From Trochalopteron elliotii (taxonomy: Eukaryota; Chordata; Aves; Passeriformes; Leiothrichidae), in assembly GCA_024734555.1 (NCBI GenBank), contig JANPWX010000054.1, positions 4,784,249-4,848,248 on the forward strand: DNA of 64,000 bases, read 5' to 3'. The position numbers and the translations under genes are program-made. The notes under the pieces were generated by a model that saw nothing but the letters and a program-made list of their open reading frames with translations, made no database searches and had not been told where the DNA came from. Each line of letters begins with the position of its first letter. Within the stretch, counting starts at the first letter, position 1. Shown one piece after another: positions 24,001-37,775 of this stretch.

Positions 24001-27000
24001 CAAAGCTCAAATTAGAAAAAAAAAAGTCCAATTCTATCCAAGTAAATGTAAATTTTAAGAATTAAGACTGAATCAACTGATTTCAATAGTTTAACAGCCC
24101 TCTCAGTGTTACTTAAGCAGCATGATATCAGGGGATAAATCAATTCAGATTTCATAGAAAGTGTTTCCACAGTCAGGGAAGGATTAGGAGGTGGAAAACT
24201 CCTCCCTTGTTTGCTCATACAGCTATTTAGGAGACACGATACGAACGCTGCAAATACGAAAGGCATGGTTATGGCTCATAGTGGTTCTCTCCATTATAAG
24301 GAAAGACAGGAAAAAAACTGAAAGGAAGAGCAGGTGAGACCTGATTTAAAAAAACTGCCTAAGCTCCACAGAAAATGTGGTTCCACTGACATTGACCAGA
24401 ATTCCCATGGGTGACAGAATTTGCGTTTACTGCTGCACAGTCAAAAAAACCCAACCAACAAAGGAGCACAAAGCTGAGGAGTGCACAGCTAACTCCTGAC
24501 TGTCAGATCCAGCCACTGCTGGCTGTTTAATCACTGAGCACAGCAGCAATGTGTTCTTTCCCCACCTGCAATCACTGGCCATGCTCTGGCGCTCTGTGAC
24601 ACACAGCCTGGCATTAAGGCAAGGTTCCTTGTGTTTTCCTTGAAGAGGCTTCTGGCAGTAACATCAGAATGGTTGCAGTGTGCAACGGAGAAAACAGGGA
24701 GTATTAAGAGGTTTACAAGGAGTTTAATCCCCTTTTCAGTCAAAATCCTAAAAACTCATCCTTTCACAAAGGCACAAAGCGAATTTAGAGCAAGAAAATT
24801 CATCTCTGCCTGTATTCTCTTGTCCTGCTGGGAAAATAACCGAGATGTCTGTACTGGAAAGCTCTGCATTCAAAGTGCTGCTTGTGGAAAACAATTCATT
24901 ATCTTCCCAAAAATCCTGGTCTGAGAGAGAGCTTGATTAAGCCAGAGACAGTAGGAGACGGATATGCTCCTGAAAGGTGGCAACAAGTTTCAGCAACAAA
25001 AAGCAGCAAATAGATGGGAAAAATATGAAGTCAGGAAGGAAGACAGGGACAGGGGAGAAGAGCTCATATTTTTGCTTGCAGGACAGCAGAGTGGGAATTC
25101 AATCATCAGAAAAGAAAGGAATCTTAATAAAAGAATACCTCTATCAGGAAAACGTCGTGTCACTTCATGAGTATCAACTTCATTCTGCAGTGGTTAAAGT
25201 GGCTTCTTTATAACAATACCATCAAGATTTGCGTATTTTCTGAGAACAAATATCCTTCTTTCCTTCCCCCAAAACAATGAATTTGCAAAAGAATTTTAAT
25301 GCAAATCGACCTCTTTTTTTCCCCCCTGTTTCAAGAACCATATTTTTTAAAAAATTAAACTCTACTGAAGACAATAGAAAATAATAAATTGAATACATCA
25401 GTTTTCTTGTAAGCACATTTTTCCTTGCAGAGTTCTTTTAAAGCTGGAAAATCCAGAACATGGGATATGGGAGTATTTTAGTCCACAATCAATCCATCAT
25501 GCTGGCCTACTTTTAGGCAAACGTGTCTTAAGAAAAGAGAAAAGAACATGAAAGGGAGGTAAAAGCAGCAGAGTGTAATATCTTGTAGTGTGTGAATAGT
25601 CCAGCCACTGAACTTTGTATGCCCACACAGAAAAGAAAAAGGTGAGCTTGTAGGAAAATGTTTCATTTATATTCCTGATAACGAATCACACTGGTTTACC
25701 ATACATAGATGCAGATTGCCCTTCCACTTTGAGCAACAATAAAAAATGGTTTTAGGAAAGGTGAATGGAAAATTCCTCTTCTGTAAATAAATTTCACAGG
25801 TGAAATAATATAAAAAGAGATAGATTTCCCATGAAGAGCAACATACTGCAGCTTTAACCAAGACTGTCTAGTCTCTGCAGGATCCCAGCAGCGGCACACA
25901 GAGAAAATCCCCATCAGCAATTTTTATTCGCCTTTCACCCCCTACCAGCTCTAATAACACCTGCTAAATTTATTTGCACACTCTGCTATAGGAAATGTAA
26001 GAAATGCTGCCTTGAATGCTGATTTTTAAATGTCATCTGGAATGCAATATCCTTTGTGATATAACAGAGTAAAATACCCTTTCAAGGAAGTCACCATGTT
26101 CAAGATTAGGACGGTAGTCCCATTCTTCATGACAAGTGATATAAGAGCACCTCCTGACATCAGCCTGTACTTGTGTTGTTCACCAGTATATAAATTGTTT
26201 TGTGAATCCTCTCTAGTTCCCCATGAGCCTCAGAGCTCCCACCTGTCCTCCCTTCCACTTTGTTCCACCAACCTGTGCCACTTCTTTAGCAGCAGCACCT
26301 CTTATGTGCTCACTTCCTCAGTTTGTGAAAGCTATTTATTTTGTTCAAAGGTACAGGAATAAAAGAAGGAGAGAAACCAGCAATCCCTCCAAATCCAGAG
26401 GCGCTGTAGCTATGAAAGAGTGTAAGAAAAGCAAAGGGAGAAATAGCTGAGAGATGGACCTTCCTGAATGTGAAGGAGATTCTCAATGCATTGGCTTTCC
26501 TTGTCACCGCAGAATTGTCCTTTCCCCTTACTCCTTGTCACACCACATCCTACCTGGCCTACCTTGTACCAGAAGCTGCCTGGTGGGATTACTTAGATCA
26601 GTGACCAAAAAAACCCAAGTATCAATGGAATTGAATGAACTGCCAGAGACAGACTTTTGGCAAGAGGTGAAGTTGGGTGACTGTTACTCATCACAATTAG
26701 AGAATCTAAAATTACCATATTAGTAATCAGCCAACTGCTTATTTGTCACCCTGTCCCCAAAATTACACATCTGACACACATGGTGGCATTTCAGGAAATG
26801 ACATCAAAACCATGTAGGCCTTCTTATATAATTATGATTTTTAGTAGAGGGGAGCATCAGCCCCAGTAATTACTTGTGTCCTCTATATTCCTAAGTACCC
26901 ACCTTTCTATAAGCATATATTCAGCCTGGATTTATAAAATTTTATACCATCATTTAAAATGTAGATACACAGTGATTTTCAATACCACAACATGGCAGTA

Positions 27001-27626
27001 AAAGGAGATTTCCTGAGAGTTTACGTGGTTTATTTACTTTTACTTGCAAATTAATTCTGATATTCTGCACTCCTGACACGTTAGATGAGAGTGGAAAAAG
27101 TAGAACAAATCCTCATGACAAGAAAAATGCTAAGCTTGAGAGAAGAAATGCAAAATTAAAGAAAATATGACAGGCCTTTGAATCAGCGTCCTTCCACTCT
27201 TGCTGCCATATATTAAAAGTTGGGGCAATTTCTTGAAAGGTAGCCTTGTTTCAGTGCAGCTTTTCAAGCTTGTACTATAAACAGAAAATCTGTTTGGGGC
27301 TGATGGACTGGTGGTCCCTTCTGGTATGTGCTGAGATACATCCTAGAAAAGAAACTTCAGTTTCAGCAGATCTGAATATTCTGGATCCAAGCCCACCAAT
27401 AAATCTCTGTTTATAAGGCAGTTAGGAGATTATGTCTGTCTTTTGTACCTGCCAAGAAACGTTGGTCTCCTACACCACGGAACAATCCATGCACGTCTCC
27501 ACAGACGCCCTAAGAACTCGATTAGCATTTACACAGACATGACAAGGCACTGGTAATCATACACCAGCTGATACAGCTCACACAGAGACACTCCATAAAA
27601 TCAACTCCTCCATTTATGTAGTAATT

Positions 27627-27648
27627 CCACCCCCCCTCCCCCCCCCAT
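27627..27648 (+). repeat. Poly(C) tract
   Basis: C-only apart from one A and one T over about 20 bases. Runs of seven and nine C could form an i-motif on this strand or a G-rich structure on the other. It is the only such tract in the interior. Confidence 0.85.
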
Positions 27649-29756
27649 CAGAGACTTTAATATCTCAAATAATACAAAGTTGCCTTTTGTGGTGGAACAA
27701 AGGGAATAGGTTGATTGACTGCACAGAAGTGGCAACAAGGGCTCAAAATGATCAGTTGAGTCAACAATACATAAACAAAGAATATGTAATCAACTGCAAA
27801 TGCTTCTTAGAAAACAAAAGTTCATTGCAAAACAAACAAAGAAAGAAACACACCATACCCTCCACAATGTGTGTTTAATTATGTGGCTCTTTAAAATCCT
27901 GATGGAAAATTCCATTTAGCTCTTGAAATACATATAGCTTATCCTTAATAAATATTTATTCAGGGTTTAAATATAGTCTCTTTCTTAGATGAAAAGAGAT
28001 CTTCTACCTCTCTTGAAAAGGTACAATAGAAAGCAAAAAAAAAATCCAAAACTCCAGGAAATGCTTATTAAAATTGTTGTAGCTGGTGAATAGCTTCAGG
28101 TGTTTGGATGAGTACTTATGTTCTATAATAATTATGCTCCGGCAGGAAGGAGGACAGGCAGTATCAGCATTGTGATATTCTTTTGTTGCTTGGAAAGCCA
28201 AACTCCACACACTGTGTACTATATTTAATTACAATATAGTAATATCTATAATTTATTTATATCATCTTTAGCTAATTTGATAGCCAAACAGTCAGTATTT
28301 TGCACCTTTCTTTCTGATTCTTCATCATGTGCTACTTCCACATCCACTCTAGGATCCATTCCCCTCTAGGACTGAGGGAAACCTTGTTAAGGACTAGATT
28401 CTGGATGAAGAGAACCCCGTTTATTCAATGAGATAAACAAATCAGTGTGGTTGCTTCCTTGAAAATCTCATAAAACCCTGGCTCACTCACTACAGAACAT
28501 GGGCTGTGTAGTTGTAGTTCCTTGTAGTGCAGCTATTCTGGCTCCAGCAATTCTGATAAAGAAAAGGATTCAGAGAAAGGCAAATATAGGACCTCTTGTC
28601 ATTTGCACTGCTTAACTGTTGCTTTAGTTCTTTTTAGCCTTTTTGGGACAGCTACAACTCTTCCTAAGACAATATCCTGGGCAAGCTTTGATGAACACCT
28701 GAGTATTTATATTCAGTATTATTTCTGCTTCCTGTATGAAATCACCCTGGTGCAAGGCCTGCATCTGTGGTTGCAGTCTGCTCTCGTGGTTTGGGACTCA
28801 GTCAGTTTGAAAAGTCGGCCTTGGAGCCAGGGCTCACTTTCCAACCATTTTTATTTAACATTAACGATTGAAACATGCTCCTGAAACACTTAAAAAAAAT
28901 CCTCAAAACAAACAGCAAGAATCAAAGCCCCAAATCTATTCCCTGATGACAGCAGTCTAAAGTTATAGCACATTTTGAAGTCGGTGTATCTCAGAGATGT
29001 TCACACCCTTTGCATGCCATTTGTACTCATAAGTGTTAATCTGTTCTGAATTGGGCATTTTACTGAGCAAGTATCTCCAAATGCTTAAACGTTTCAGGAC
29101 TGCTGACTCATTGCTCACTTTGTCTCTTAAAGGAAACCCTAGTCTCATAAATTGCTTAAAATATTAAAACCCCTGCCATTAGAGATGATGCAATGTAACC
29201 TTGTAGCATTTCTGAGCCTAATGAATGTCTGTCAATGACAGGGACTGAAAATTAAAAACATAAAGCTTTCAGGAGAATTCTAGGAAACGTATGGATAGGC
29301 TGCAGCTTTTCTGAATGAATGCACCTGGGGCAGGTGCCCACATGACTGATCAAAGATCAGTGAGGCTTTTTGTGTCTTTACATTTTCCTATCTCTTCCCT
29401 AATCCTTTTTAACTTTTCTGGACGTTGATCCACAGGTGAAAATGCTGAAGCTGAACAAAAACTCGGTTTTGATAAGAGGAAGCACAACAGACTGAACTGC
29501 TTCATTGGGAGCAAGAGAGGATTACAACGGATTTTGTTGTGCTGTTCCTTCCCCCCAAAACTGCAGGGCCCATGTTCCAGTATAAGCCTGATAAAGAAAT
29601 AAGAGATCTGAGGTACACAATTTGATTTCAAACTCTGTTGGGAAAACTGTTGTGGAGGGAATGGAATTGGGAAGTAGAGGACTTATGTAATGCTTCCTTC
29701 TGCTTTGCTCCCGCCACTGCAGACATTAATTTTGCTTCCTGGCATCTTTGATATAA

Positions 29757-29784
29757 AAATAAACAAACAAACAAACTAACAAAC
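29757..29784 (+). repeat. (CAAA)n microsatellite
   Basis: Six or so copies of a 4-bp AAAC unit, with one interruption (ACTAAC). A likely polymorphic simple repeat. Confidence 0.9.
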
Positions 29785-31034
29785 TTCATTCCATTTCTGA
29801 AAACAAGCAAGTGTCTCTCAGTTGGATTTTACTTGTCCATCTGTCCATAATTATATGGCTATCAGCAATATTTATATTTATGAAGCTCTAGTGCACCAAA
29901 AGGCACAACACAGAACACATCAAAGGCACTCAGTAGAGTGGAAATAAACAAACATGTTCAGACTAAAACACTGTATGTTTTTCACTGGGAGTATTTATTT
30001 CAGTCTATAGTTGCATACAATTCTTCAGAATCTTCCTGAAAATTTCTGTCTGAACTGAAAGGGTTACACAGCTTCTCCTAAATGCCATTATGCATGGATT
30101 CTATAAACAAATATTAATGTTAGGTTTGAAATTGTTCTAAAACCTCAAATAGGTATAACCAATTTGGTGGGTTTCTCCATGGTTCTTGGAAAGAGTAGGA
30201 AAAAAGATCTGTGCTGGCTTTATGCTACTCCTTAAATCAGCAGAGAAGCAGCCTGCAACAGCCAGCAACACAGAAAACTGTCATGGGGTGTGTGAGATGC
30301 TCACACTGTGTTTACATCATCTTCATTCTGCATCAGAACTGAAACTCTCTCTAGCATATTTTTCTGATTATTATAACGACTGAAGTTTACTTAAACACAT
30401 ATCAGAAAAAGCTGCATAGCCACAGATGCTACAAACTTTTAGCTAAAAAGCAGATCGAAAACACTTTTTCTAAATTGGTCTGGGTTTTTTTCCTCATCAG
30501 ATATCACTTTCTTACATGGATATCATGTTTATATCACATAAATTCACGTTTTCATTTTAAGAGCTCTGAGATCAGATATCCTGGACAGTCCATGTTTCCA
30601 CACTGCAACATACCAAATTAATCCATATTTTTCTCTTTCAGTTTCTTCCTATGTAAGCCAGCCAATTTCTTTGTGGCACAACATTCAGAATTTTTATGTG
30701 TAAATCTTTCTCATCAGACATGAATTTTGGACATCAAGAAAAGGTTCAGAAATTGATCCAAAATAGTTCTCTCTCAATTATTATGTAAGCCTTTATCCAA
30801 ATGTTGTATTGTTTTATACAATTATATTTGTTCTCTTTTATTCCTGTAAATGGTTGAGTCCCTCCAAAACATTTCCTCAACTTCTGTTTAAAGCATGCTT
30901 CATTCATAGAATTGTTGTCTTTAAATGGTGCTATGTATCATTCAACATAAAGTAATTTCTGTTTCAGGTGTCAATACCCCTTTCTTTATATGTCTCTTAA
31001 GAAAGAAAAGGAAAATAACAAAAGGTGGTTGAAG

Positions 31035-31094
31035 AAAGCTGTAGCATCAAGCAATTGCAAAAAAAGCTGTAGCATCAATCAAAGCAAAAAAAGG
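31035..31094 (+). repeat. 28-bp local tandem duplication
   Basis: AAAGCTGTAGCATCAA occurs at 31,035 and again at 31,063, each copy followed by a CAA..GCAAAAAAAG-type stretch. The copies differ at a few positions only. The duplication lies inside a 61-codon frame (30,990-31,175), where it produces a lysine/cysteine/serine-rich repeat. That frame is probably not a gene. Confidence 0.85.
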
Positions 31095-32944
31095 TTTACT
31101 CAAAGTATCTGCAGTATTAACTCTAATATTTATCTGCTCTTTTCTCTGTCAAATACTGAAATAATGACTGCCTGAATACCACATCTAAAACTTGGGATTT
31201 CCTTTATAACAATTATGTCTGAGAACATATGGCTCCCTAATAAAGCAAAATATAACAAGTTTGCCTACTGTACAAACTATGTCCCAGAGTGCTCTGAGTT
31301 AAATGATACAATAGTGGTGATAAAAACCTGAAAGTAAAAAGATAACAGAGAAGCAACGTATATTTTTAGGGAACTTCTAAAGACAGAGAGGTGACACAAA
31401 GTTATCCCAAATGTCAAGGATGCTCAGAAATGCAAGTGCAAGGTGGTAAATAGGAAAATAAATGAATGTCAGTGGGAAATAACCAGGCAAAATGGAGGTA
31501 AGAGTGGTGACAGGTGTTCCCAAAAATAGTTGTGCTCTATTTTGACATGCAGAGTAAAGGAACTACACTAAACATAGGCACATTGCCTTTCACTAACATT
31601 TTTATTCATGCTGCATTTTCAGAAAGCTCAGATCTTTTAAAAGCACATTGACATTTCGATGTGTGAAGTGCATTGTGCCATCTTTGTGTATCTGGATTTT
31701 TCAGGGCACAAATAAACTGATGAAGAAGGTTAATGGAGGCTGCCAAAATAAGCTTTTGTAAACTTCAGCAGGGAAGGTCTTGGTACAGGGACACCAACAT
31801 GCACAGCCATAGACACACACACAAAAGCACAGCAGAACAGGAAAGGGGACAAAAATGAAACTAAACTCTAAAGACAGAAACCTCTGTGCATCTCAGAGAG
31901 TGGAATGATGCTAAAGGCTGCTCTGAAGTCAATGGAATGGGGTAGTAAATGCGTTCATCAGTAGGAGGGAAGATGGCAGCAGCACAGAGCAGAGTGAATT
32001 CTTTTCTTGGGCAGATTGAACCATTATTGAAAATGGTCAAGGTTATTGCTAAGTAAAAGGTGTTAGAAGGGAGAGAGACAGCTATTGTGTTTCCCTCACA
32101 TAAGAGGGCATAACATATGCCTCTGCCATCTGCTCTGCCCCTGTTTGCAGCTGAGGTCAGCTTCTTATTTATTATCAATGTTGCAATCAATCACCAATCT
32201 GTAATTTCAATCTCTTCTTGGGCAGAATAAACAGAATACTGTTTAACAGTGCTATGTTAGTACTGCTTTATTAGCAAGCTACCTCCAACTATTGCAGATC
32301 TTAAAAATATTTACAATTGTGACACTGTTCCCAGAGGAGATTCTGTGTCTCAGAGCTAAGCAAACAGAGGGCAAACCCTGTGCAGGCAACTATTCCCCAA
32401 ATGTCAGGGCTCAGGGTACCCCCTGAAGTCATTGTATGAGGCATAGGCAGGCACATCCCTGCATCTTGCAATCATAGTATTATGCACAGCAATTCACCCA
32501 GAGTTTTCAGCAGTCAAAGTTTCCAGAAGTTAGCAAGTGTTTTAGCAATGTGCAATCAGGAAAGCCATTTGAGTGGGTAAAAGGGACATACAGAAGAAGT
32601 AATGCACACCATTGTAATCCAGAAGTACTGTGTCAGTCCCAAGAAGCTGGAACAATGAGGCTGGAGTAGAATGCACAGAGAAAAGAGCATAGATGCAATA
32701 TGCCTGTGATCCTGTCTTTTCTGGAACAGCAAGAAGGGTGGTTCAGAGGCAGGGACAGGAAGAGCCAGTATCACCCTATCCATGGGGCATGAAAGACACT
32801 GGAGAAAAAACTGAGAGAAAGAGAGATTTTGGCTTACTGTAAGAAATGAAGAAGGATCTACCTGTGGTATGGCATTCCCATAGCTAAAATTAACTATGTT
32901 GTCATATGTGTTGTTCTCTATTTTTATAACTATGTTATTGCAGA

Positions 32945-32990
32945 GGGCAATTCCTTTATCTTTTAAAAGGGCATTGCTTTATCTTTTAAC
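32945..32990 (+). repeat. 24-bp local tandem duplication
   Basis: GGGCAATTCCTTTATCTTTTAA at 32,945 is repeated with two or three changes at 32,969 (GGGCATTGCTTTATCTTTTAA). A simple replication-slippage duplication. Confidence 0.85.
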
Positions 32991-33099
32991 CTTGTGTAGT
33001 GGCCATGCTGCCTGTGAATGACACAGCACATAAAAAGACACACTCTGCTTGTGCTGGCCATGAGCATGGGCACACTCATGCAGGTTTGCATTAGAGGTG

Positions 33100-33146
33100 G
33101 TATATATAAAATATATTTATATATATATATTTATATATATATATAA
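33100..33146. repeat. (TA)n-rich microsatellite
   Basis: Almost pure alternating T and A with a few extra T or A bases, about 47 bp. Able to extrude cruciform structure and likely length-polymorphic. Confidence 0.92.
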
Positions 33147-34159
33147 ACAATGATTAGGAATCTATAGTATTTAAGCTATTTAATATTACAATATTAAATT
33201 TATTTATCGTGTCAACAACTTGTCAACACATTTGAGCTGAATCAATATTACATTTCCTGCATCATTACATTCAATTAAATACTAAATATCTTTTGAATCT
33301 AAAAATGAAAATCTTGTACATATACATCTAAAACTACAAAGTGAAAATTATATTGTGCTGGGGACATTATGAGATTTCTACATGAAACTATACAGCACAA
33401 TAAAAATGTATCACAATGTAAATTTTTGATCCAAGCATCAGATGTCTTATTTCAGTGTATAATTTGTTTTCAATAAACTTTCTGAAAATGATCATTAAAC
33501 ATGCAAGCTATCTGCAACACTGTAAGTCTGTAATTTGGACAAACTCCAGAATACCTGCTGGGTGTTAATCTTGATTTATACAACACATAGAAATGGACAG
33601 AAATTGTTCACATGCCTTTATAACTCACTTGTCAGTGTTTCTGCCAAACTATGTAAGTACCAAATTCCTACAGATAATACCTAAAGAACAAAATTATTTA
33701 ACTGATATATATTGATTTCCTTTGCATGTGAGATGAGAGTTACTATAAGTTGGAAAGATGTGCATACCAGTAATCATTTGCTGTTCTAACTCACATTCCA
33801 TGTCAACATTCCTACGGATGCTGTTTTTCTTACACATATACTCATGGAAATTACATAATAGCTACATTTCTTTTTAACTTCAGAATCAATTAAAACAGAA
33901 ACACATTCAGCATACCACACTTTGATATTCCATTGATCTATCATCATTGCCTTACTATAATTGAAACTGTGACTCTTGAGCTGCTTTCCTCAAAAAGGGG
34001 GATGGACACTAGAAGCTAAACCAGCTCCAAAACTCAGAATAGACAAACTAGGGGGATGGAAACAGAAAAATGAGAGAAACCATTATGAGATCCAAGGAAT
34101 GCATGATGAGCAAGAAGCAAAGGTGAGAACAGCTAACATACTAAGAACTAACTAAATTA

Positions 34160-34240
34160 GAAAGAAAAAAAAACCAAAAAAAGAAAAACCAAAAAAAAAA
34201 AAAAACCCAACCAAAAAAACAAACAAACAAACAAAAAAAC
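34160..34240 (+). repeat. A-rich / (CAAA)n simple repeat
   Basis: A-runs broken by CC, then a clean CAAACAAACAAACA stretch ending in ACACCCC. It is low-complexity DNA. No retroposon body is visible immediately upstream. Confidence 0.88.
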
Positions 34241-37200
34241 ACCCCAGAGTATATGTCTGAGATTTAGGACACAGAGAATTTGGGCGTGTGAAAATAGTTT
34301 CTTGTCTCATTTTCTGTACTTAAGATTCATAATTTTGCATCAGATTAAAAAGATGAAGATCTACATTTAGGTAAAAAGGATGAAAATTTTTAGTTTCCAG
34401 TTTATTTATCTGACAAGAGAACAGACTCATGATAAAAGACTGGTTAACCACTTAAATTAAAAGCTATGCAAGCACCACAGAGTTGAAGTTCTAAGGTAAC
34501 CACACAGCAGCACTTCCTCCTTACTGAGATTGTGAGTGAATGTCACCTGTGTTTACAACCGTCTCAGAACTCATCAAATCATTCAGGAATATTTTTGTTC
34601 CTTTCCCTTATTCTCACAAAAAATCTCTAAGATGGGACACTTCATGGATACAGTTATTATGGGGTTAGAGAAAATTACTTTTTGTCCAAGCTTCCATAAT
34701 CTCCTGAAGAATCCACAGGCCAGGTATTCCTATAAAACTCAGAGTGCTCATGAGTAAAATGTATGAAGTGTGAACACGGGCAAGATTTCAAGCCTAAGAA
34801 TACCTTTTAAAAGGAATTTGCATTGTGGCACTGGGAATTAAGGGTCTCCTGCTTTTCCCTGACAAATCACACATCTGTATATTCCCACAGCACAAATTAC
34901 AGTAAACTTCTAGGGGCCTTCGATAGATTCAGATCTCTACTGATGTAGAGCTCACAAAATCACAAAGAAATAAACATTATCCTGCTTGAGGAACATGAAC
35001 AGAGGAGCTGGAAAACAGTTTGTGAAAGGATGTTACAGAGGCTGGTTATTTTACTGCTGAATACAGAGAAATTAGATGCATTTTGCAGATTTCTGAGTGC
35101 CAGTTTGAAAACTTAATTGATGAATGATTCTGTCACTGGTATCAACTAACAGACCATACTCTGGGACGTATGACCCTGGTGATACCACCAAACTGCAGCA
35201 TTAAGCCAGTATTGCAGGGAACAGGAAAAGGGGGTGTGTTAATGAATTCTTATTTTTGTGCTTCACAAGTTCCCAAAATGAAAATCAATAGCAAGCACCT
35301 TATGAATCAGACTGGAATATAATTTTGTGTGTTAAGGCAGGTGGGCATGTTCCAAGGAAATACAATGTTCTGTAAATGGATAGCTGAGAAATTTGAAAGA
35401 TTCCTTGTTGGATGCTGGGATTTAAATGTAAAAATTTACAGTTTCTAACGTTCTCAAGCTATGATTAGAGGACAATGTAGGAGAAAGGCAGTATGTTATG
35501 TTTAGAGCTGGAAGAAATAATGCCTGCATCATAAAGCTTGAACATCCAAAGTTACCCAGTTACTTTTAAATTAAAAGCCCCTGGCTAGTCCTCACTATTG
35601 TAACTTTCTATTTTCACACTTTTAAGTTCTCCATGATGTTTTGTCTCATGCTATTATCTCCAAAGGACTTTGATGAGGTTATTAGAGCAGTGGGCGAACT
35701 GCAGTTGTGCAGACATGAACTACTGTAAAGCAGCAGCACAAAACCATCACTAAGCCCCAGGAATTTATAGCTCAGGGAGCCATAACTGTGCAAAGGGAAA
35801 CAATAAAACGCACTTACGCTCAACCATCTGGGTATATTTTCCTACATAGTCAACTAAAATTTTAATAGAAAAGTGTATATAATTAAATTATTTCATTTAG
35901 TGGTGTACATGGTTTGCTTTGATGATTCAGGGAACAGGAAGGCTTTACACAATAACATGAATTTCTTTTCTATTAAATGAAAATGCCGGTTTTGCTTTCT
36001 CTGCATAGCTGTTGGTAATTTTTATCTTACAGGGTGCTATTTTACTTTTACCAGACTCATTATTGAAAACTTCTTTTAAGACAAGATATGTCCTCTTGTG
36101 TGTCAAAATGATAACAGTGTGTACATAGGTTCCTGCTTCTTTGATTCTTGTAATTTGCTGGTGCAAACAATTTTGAATTCTTGCTACGTTTTCTCTTCCA
36201 CACATTATTACAACTGTCTTCTTATGCCCTTTTAATCCAAGCCAGGTCAGAAAGAAGAAGAAATGGCTCTAAAGAGCTTTTTAAAGGAGCTGCTTGCGAC
36301 CTACCAGATTTACAGGGCAGCAGCTAGTGACAAAATAGACATATTTTTCTCATGGTTAGAGACCAATGAGCAGAAAAACCTGATGGGATGGACTTCCATG
36401 ACACTGGATCTGTGCCACAGCTTCAAATGTGACAGAAGCTCTTTTTCCAGATACTGGAAGCTCATTTTGAAGGTTGGGAATAGAGATACTGAGGTGGTTG
36501 GCAGAGGGGGAAGAAAGCAAAACTAGTAATTTGAGAAGATTTTGCTAGAAGTACACACTTATTTGGGCTGGATCACAGGCATTCGACACTTGGAGATCAG
36601 TAAACTATTGGATAATTTCTCTCTGTAGATAGTTTTAAGACCAGAACTATGTGAGATAAGCAGGGAATCATGCAAGAATCTCAAAAGTAAATGCCTTATC
36701 ATTTGAATTGAGATGCGAAAGATGTGAAATGAATGAGAAATTCTAGGTGACCACAACTGACCTGACAGTTCCTGTTGTCTGGTTACAAAACCAGCACTTC
36801 CTTCTGAGAATAAATATGGGCAAACTTTGGTTCTCCATCCCCTCTTAGGGTCCCTCTCCTCTTTAATGGTAGAACAGCAAATTTATGTGTTATTTATTTC
36901 TACAATGAGTTTATGAGATTGGCAACTTGCTTTTCACTAACAGAGAATTATAAAAAGATGTGGATTTAACACTGTTGCTTAGGAAAACAGAGAATTTAGA
37001 TAAAGGCTCTTGTATTAAATGCTGAAAGTTCTGGAGTATATAATTCACTACTGGTGCTTAAAGTCAAGTGTTCAGGGTTTTAACCTGATTAGTGAATTCA
37101 GAACTCATGTTAGAAAAGTATTTTTTTCCAAAAGGTAATTTCTTACATCATATTCCCAACACTTCTCCCCCACCCCAAAGAATCAAATCTGTTGCTGTAG

Positions 37201-37760
37201 CTCTGTACTTTTTATACAGTAACTACAGTCATAGCTTAAGTTCTGCAGCTGTACTTGAATGCATGAACAGCTTCAAATTTGTTTAGCAGCCCATTCAACC
37301 TTTAAGAATGCAAAAAGCTCTTTCTATTTTGCTTATACCTTCTAACTAGCACACCATAAATATCTCATCTTACCAACAGCATCACCAGAAGATCAAAATG
37401 GTAAAACATTTTATATTATTTACATGAATTTCAAGTGAATTCTCAAGTTTCCATAGCAAAACACATTCATCTGGTATTTTTCAAAATATTTATTAATTTA
37501 TGCAAAATCCCTATCAGAAGTTCCACGCACATGAGCACAGGAAATTTGAACAGATCTAAATGCACTAAATTCCCATAAATACAATCTTATATCACTTCCA
37601 TCTTGACACACTCCTATGCAAAGCTCATGGATAATTATTTCAACAGAAGAGCTTAAAAAGTGAATGACCCACGCTGCTTGTTCTAAGAAGCCAAATTAAC
37701 AGATTTGAATAATGGGGGTATAACAGACAACAAACAAGCTCATTATTCAACATTCTCCTG

Positions 37761-37775
37761 AAAAAAAAAAAAAAA
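37761..37775 (+). repeat. Poly(A) tract
   Basis: Fifteen consecutive A residues. No recognisable retroposon body precedes it. Confidence 0.85.

Larger units (their letters stand above)
15066..33099. other. 18-kb gene-free, repeat-poor interior
   Basis: AT-rich, CpG-poor DNA with no recognisable exon, RNA gene or large transposable element. It contains a poly(C) tract (27,627-27,648), a (CAAA)n microsatellite (29,757-29,784) and short local duplications (31,035-31,094 and 32,945-32,990), listed separately. Frames up to 124 codons (for example 18,101-18,475 and 31,861-32,190 on the minus strand) carry no family signature. The low density of transposable elements is normal for birds. Confidence 0.6.
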
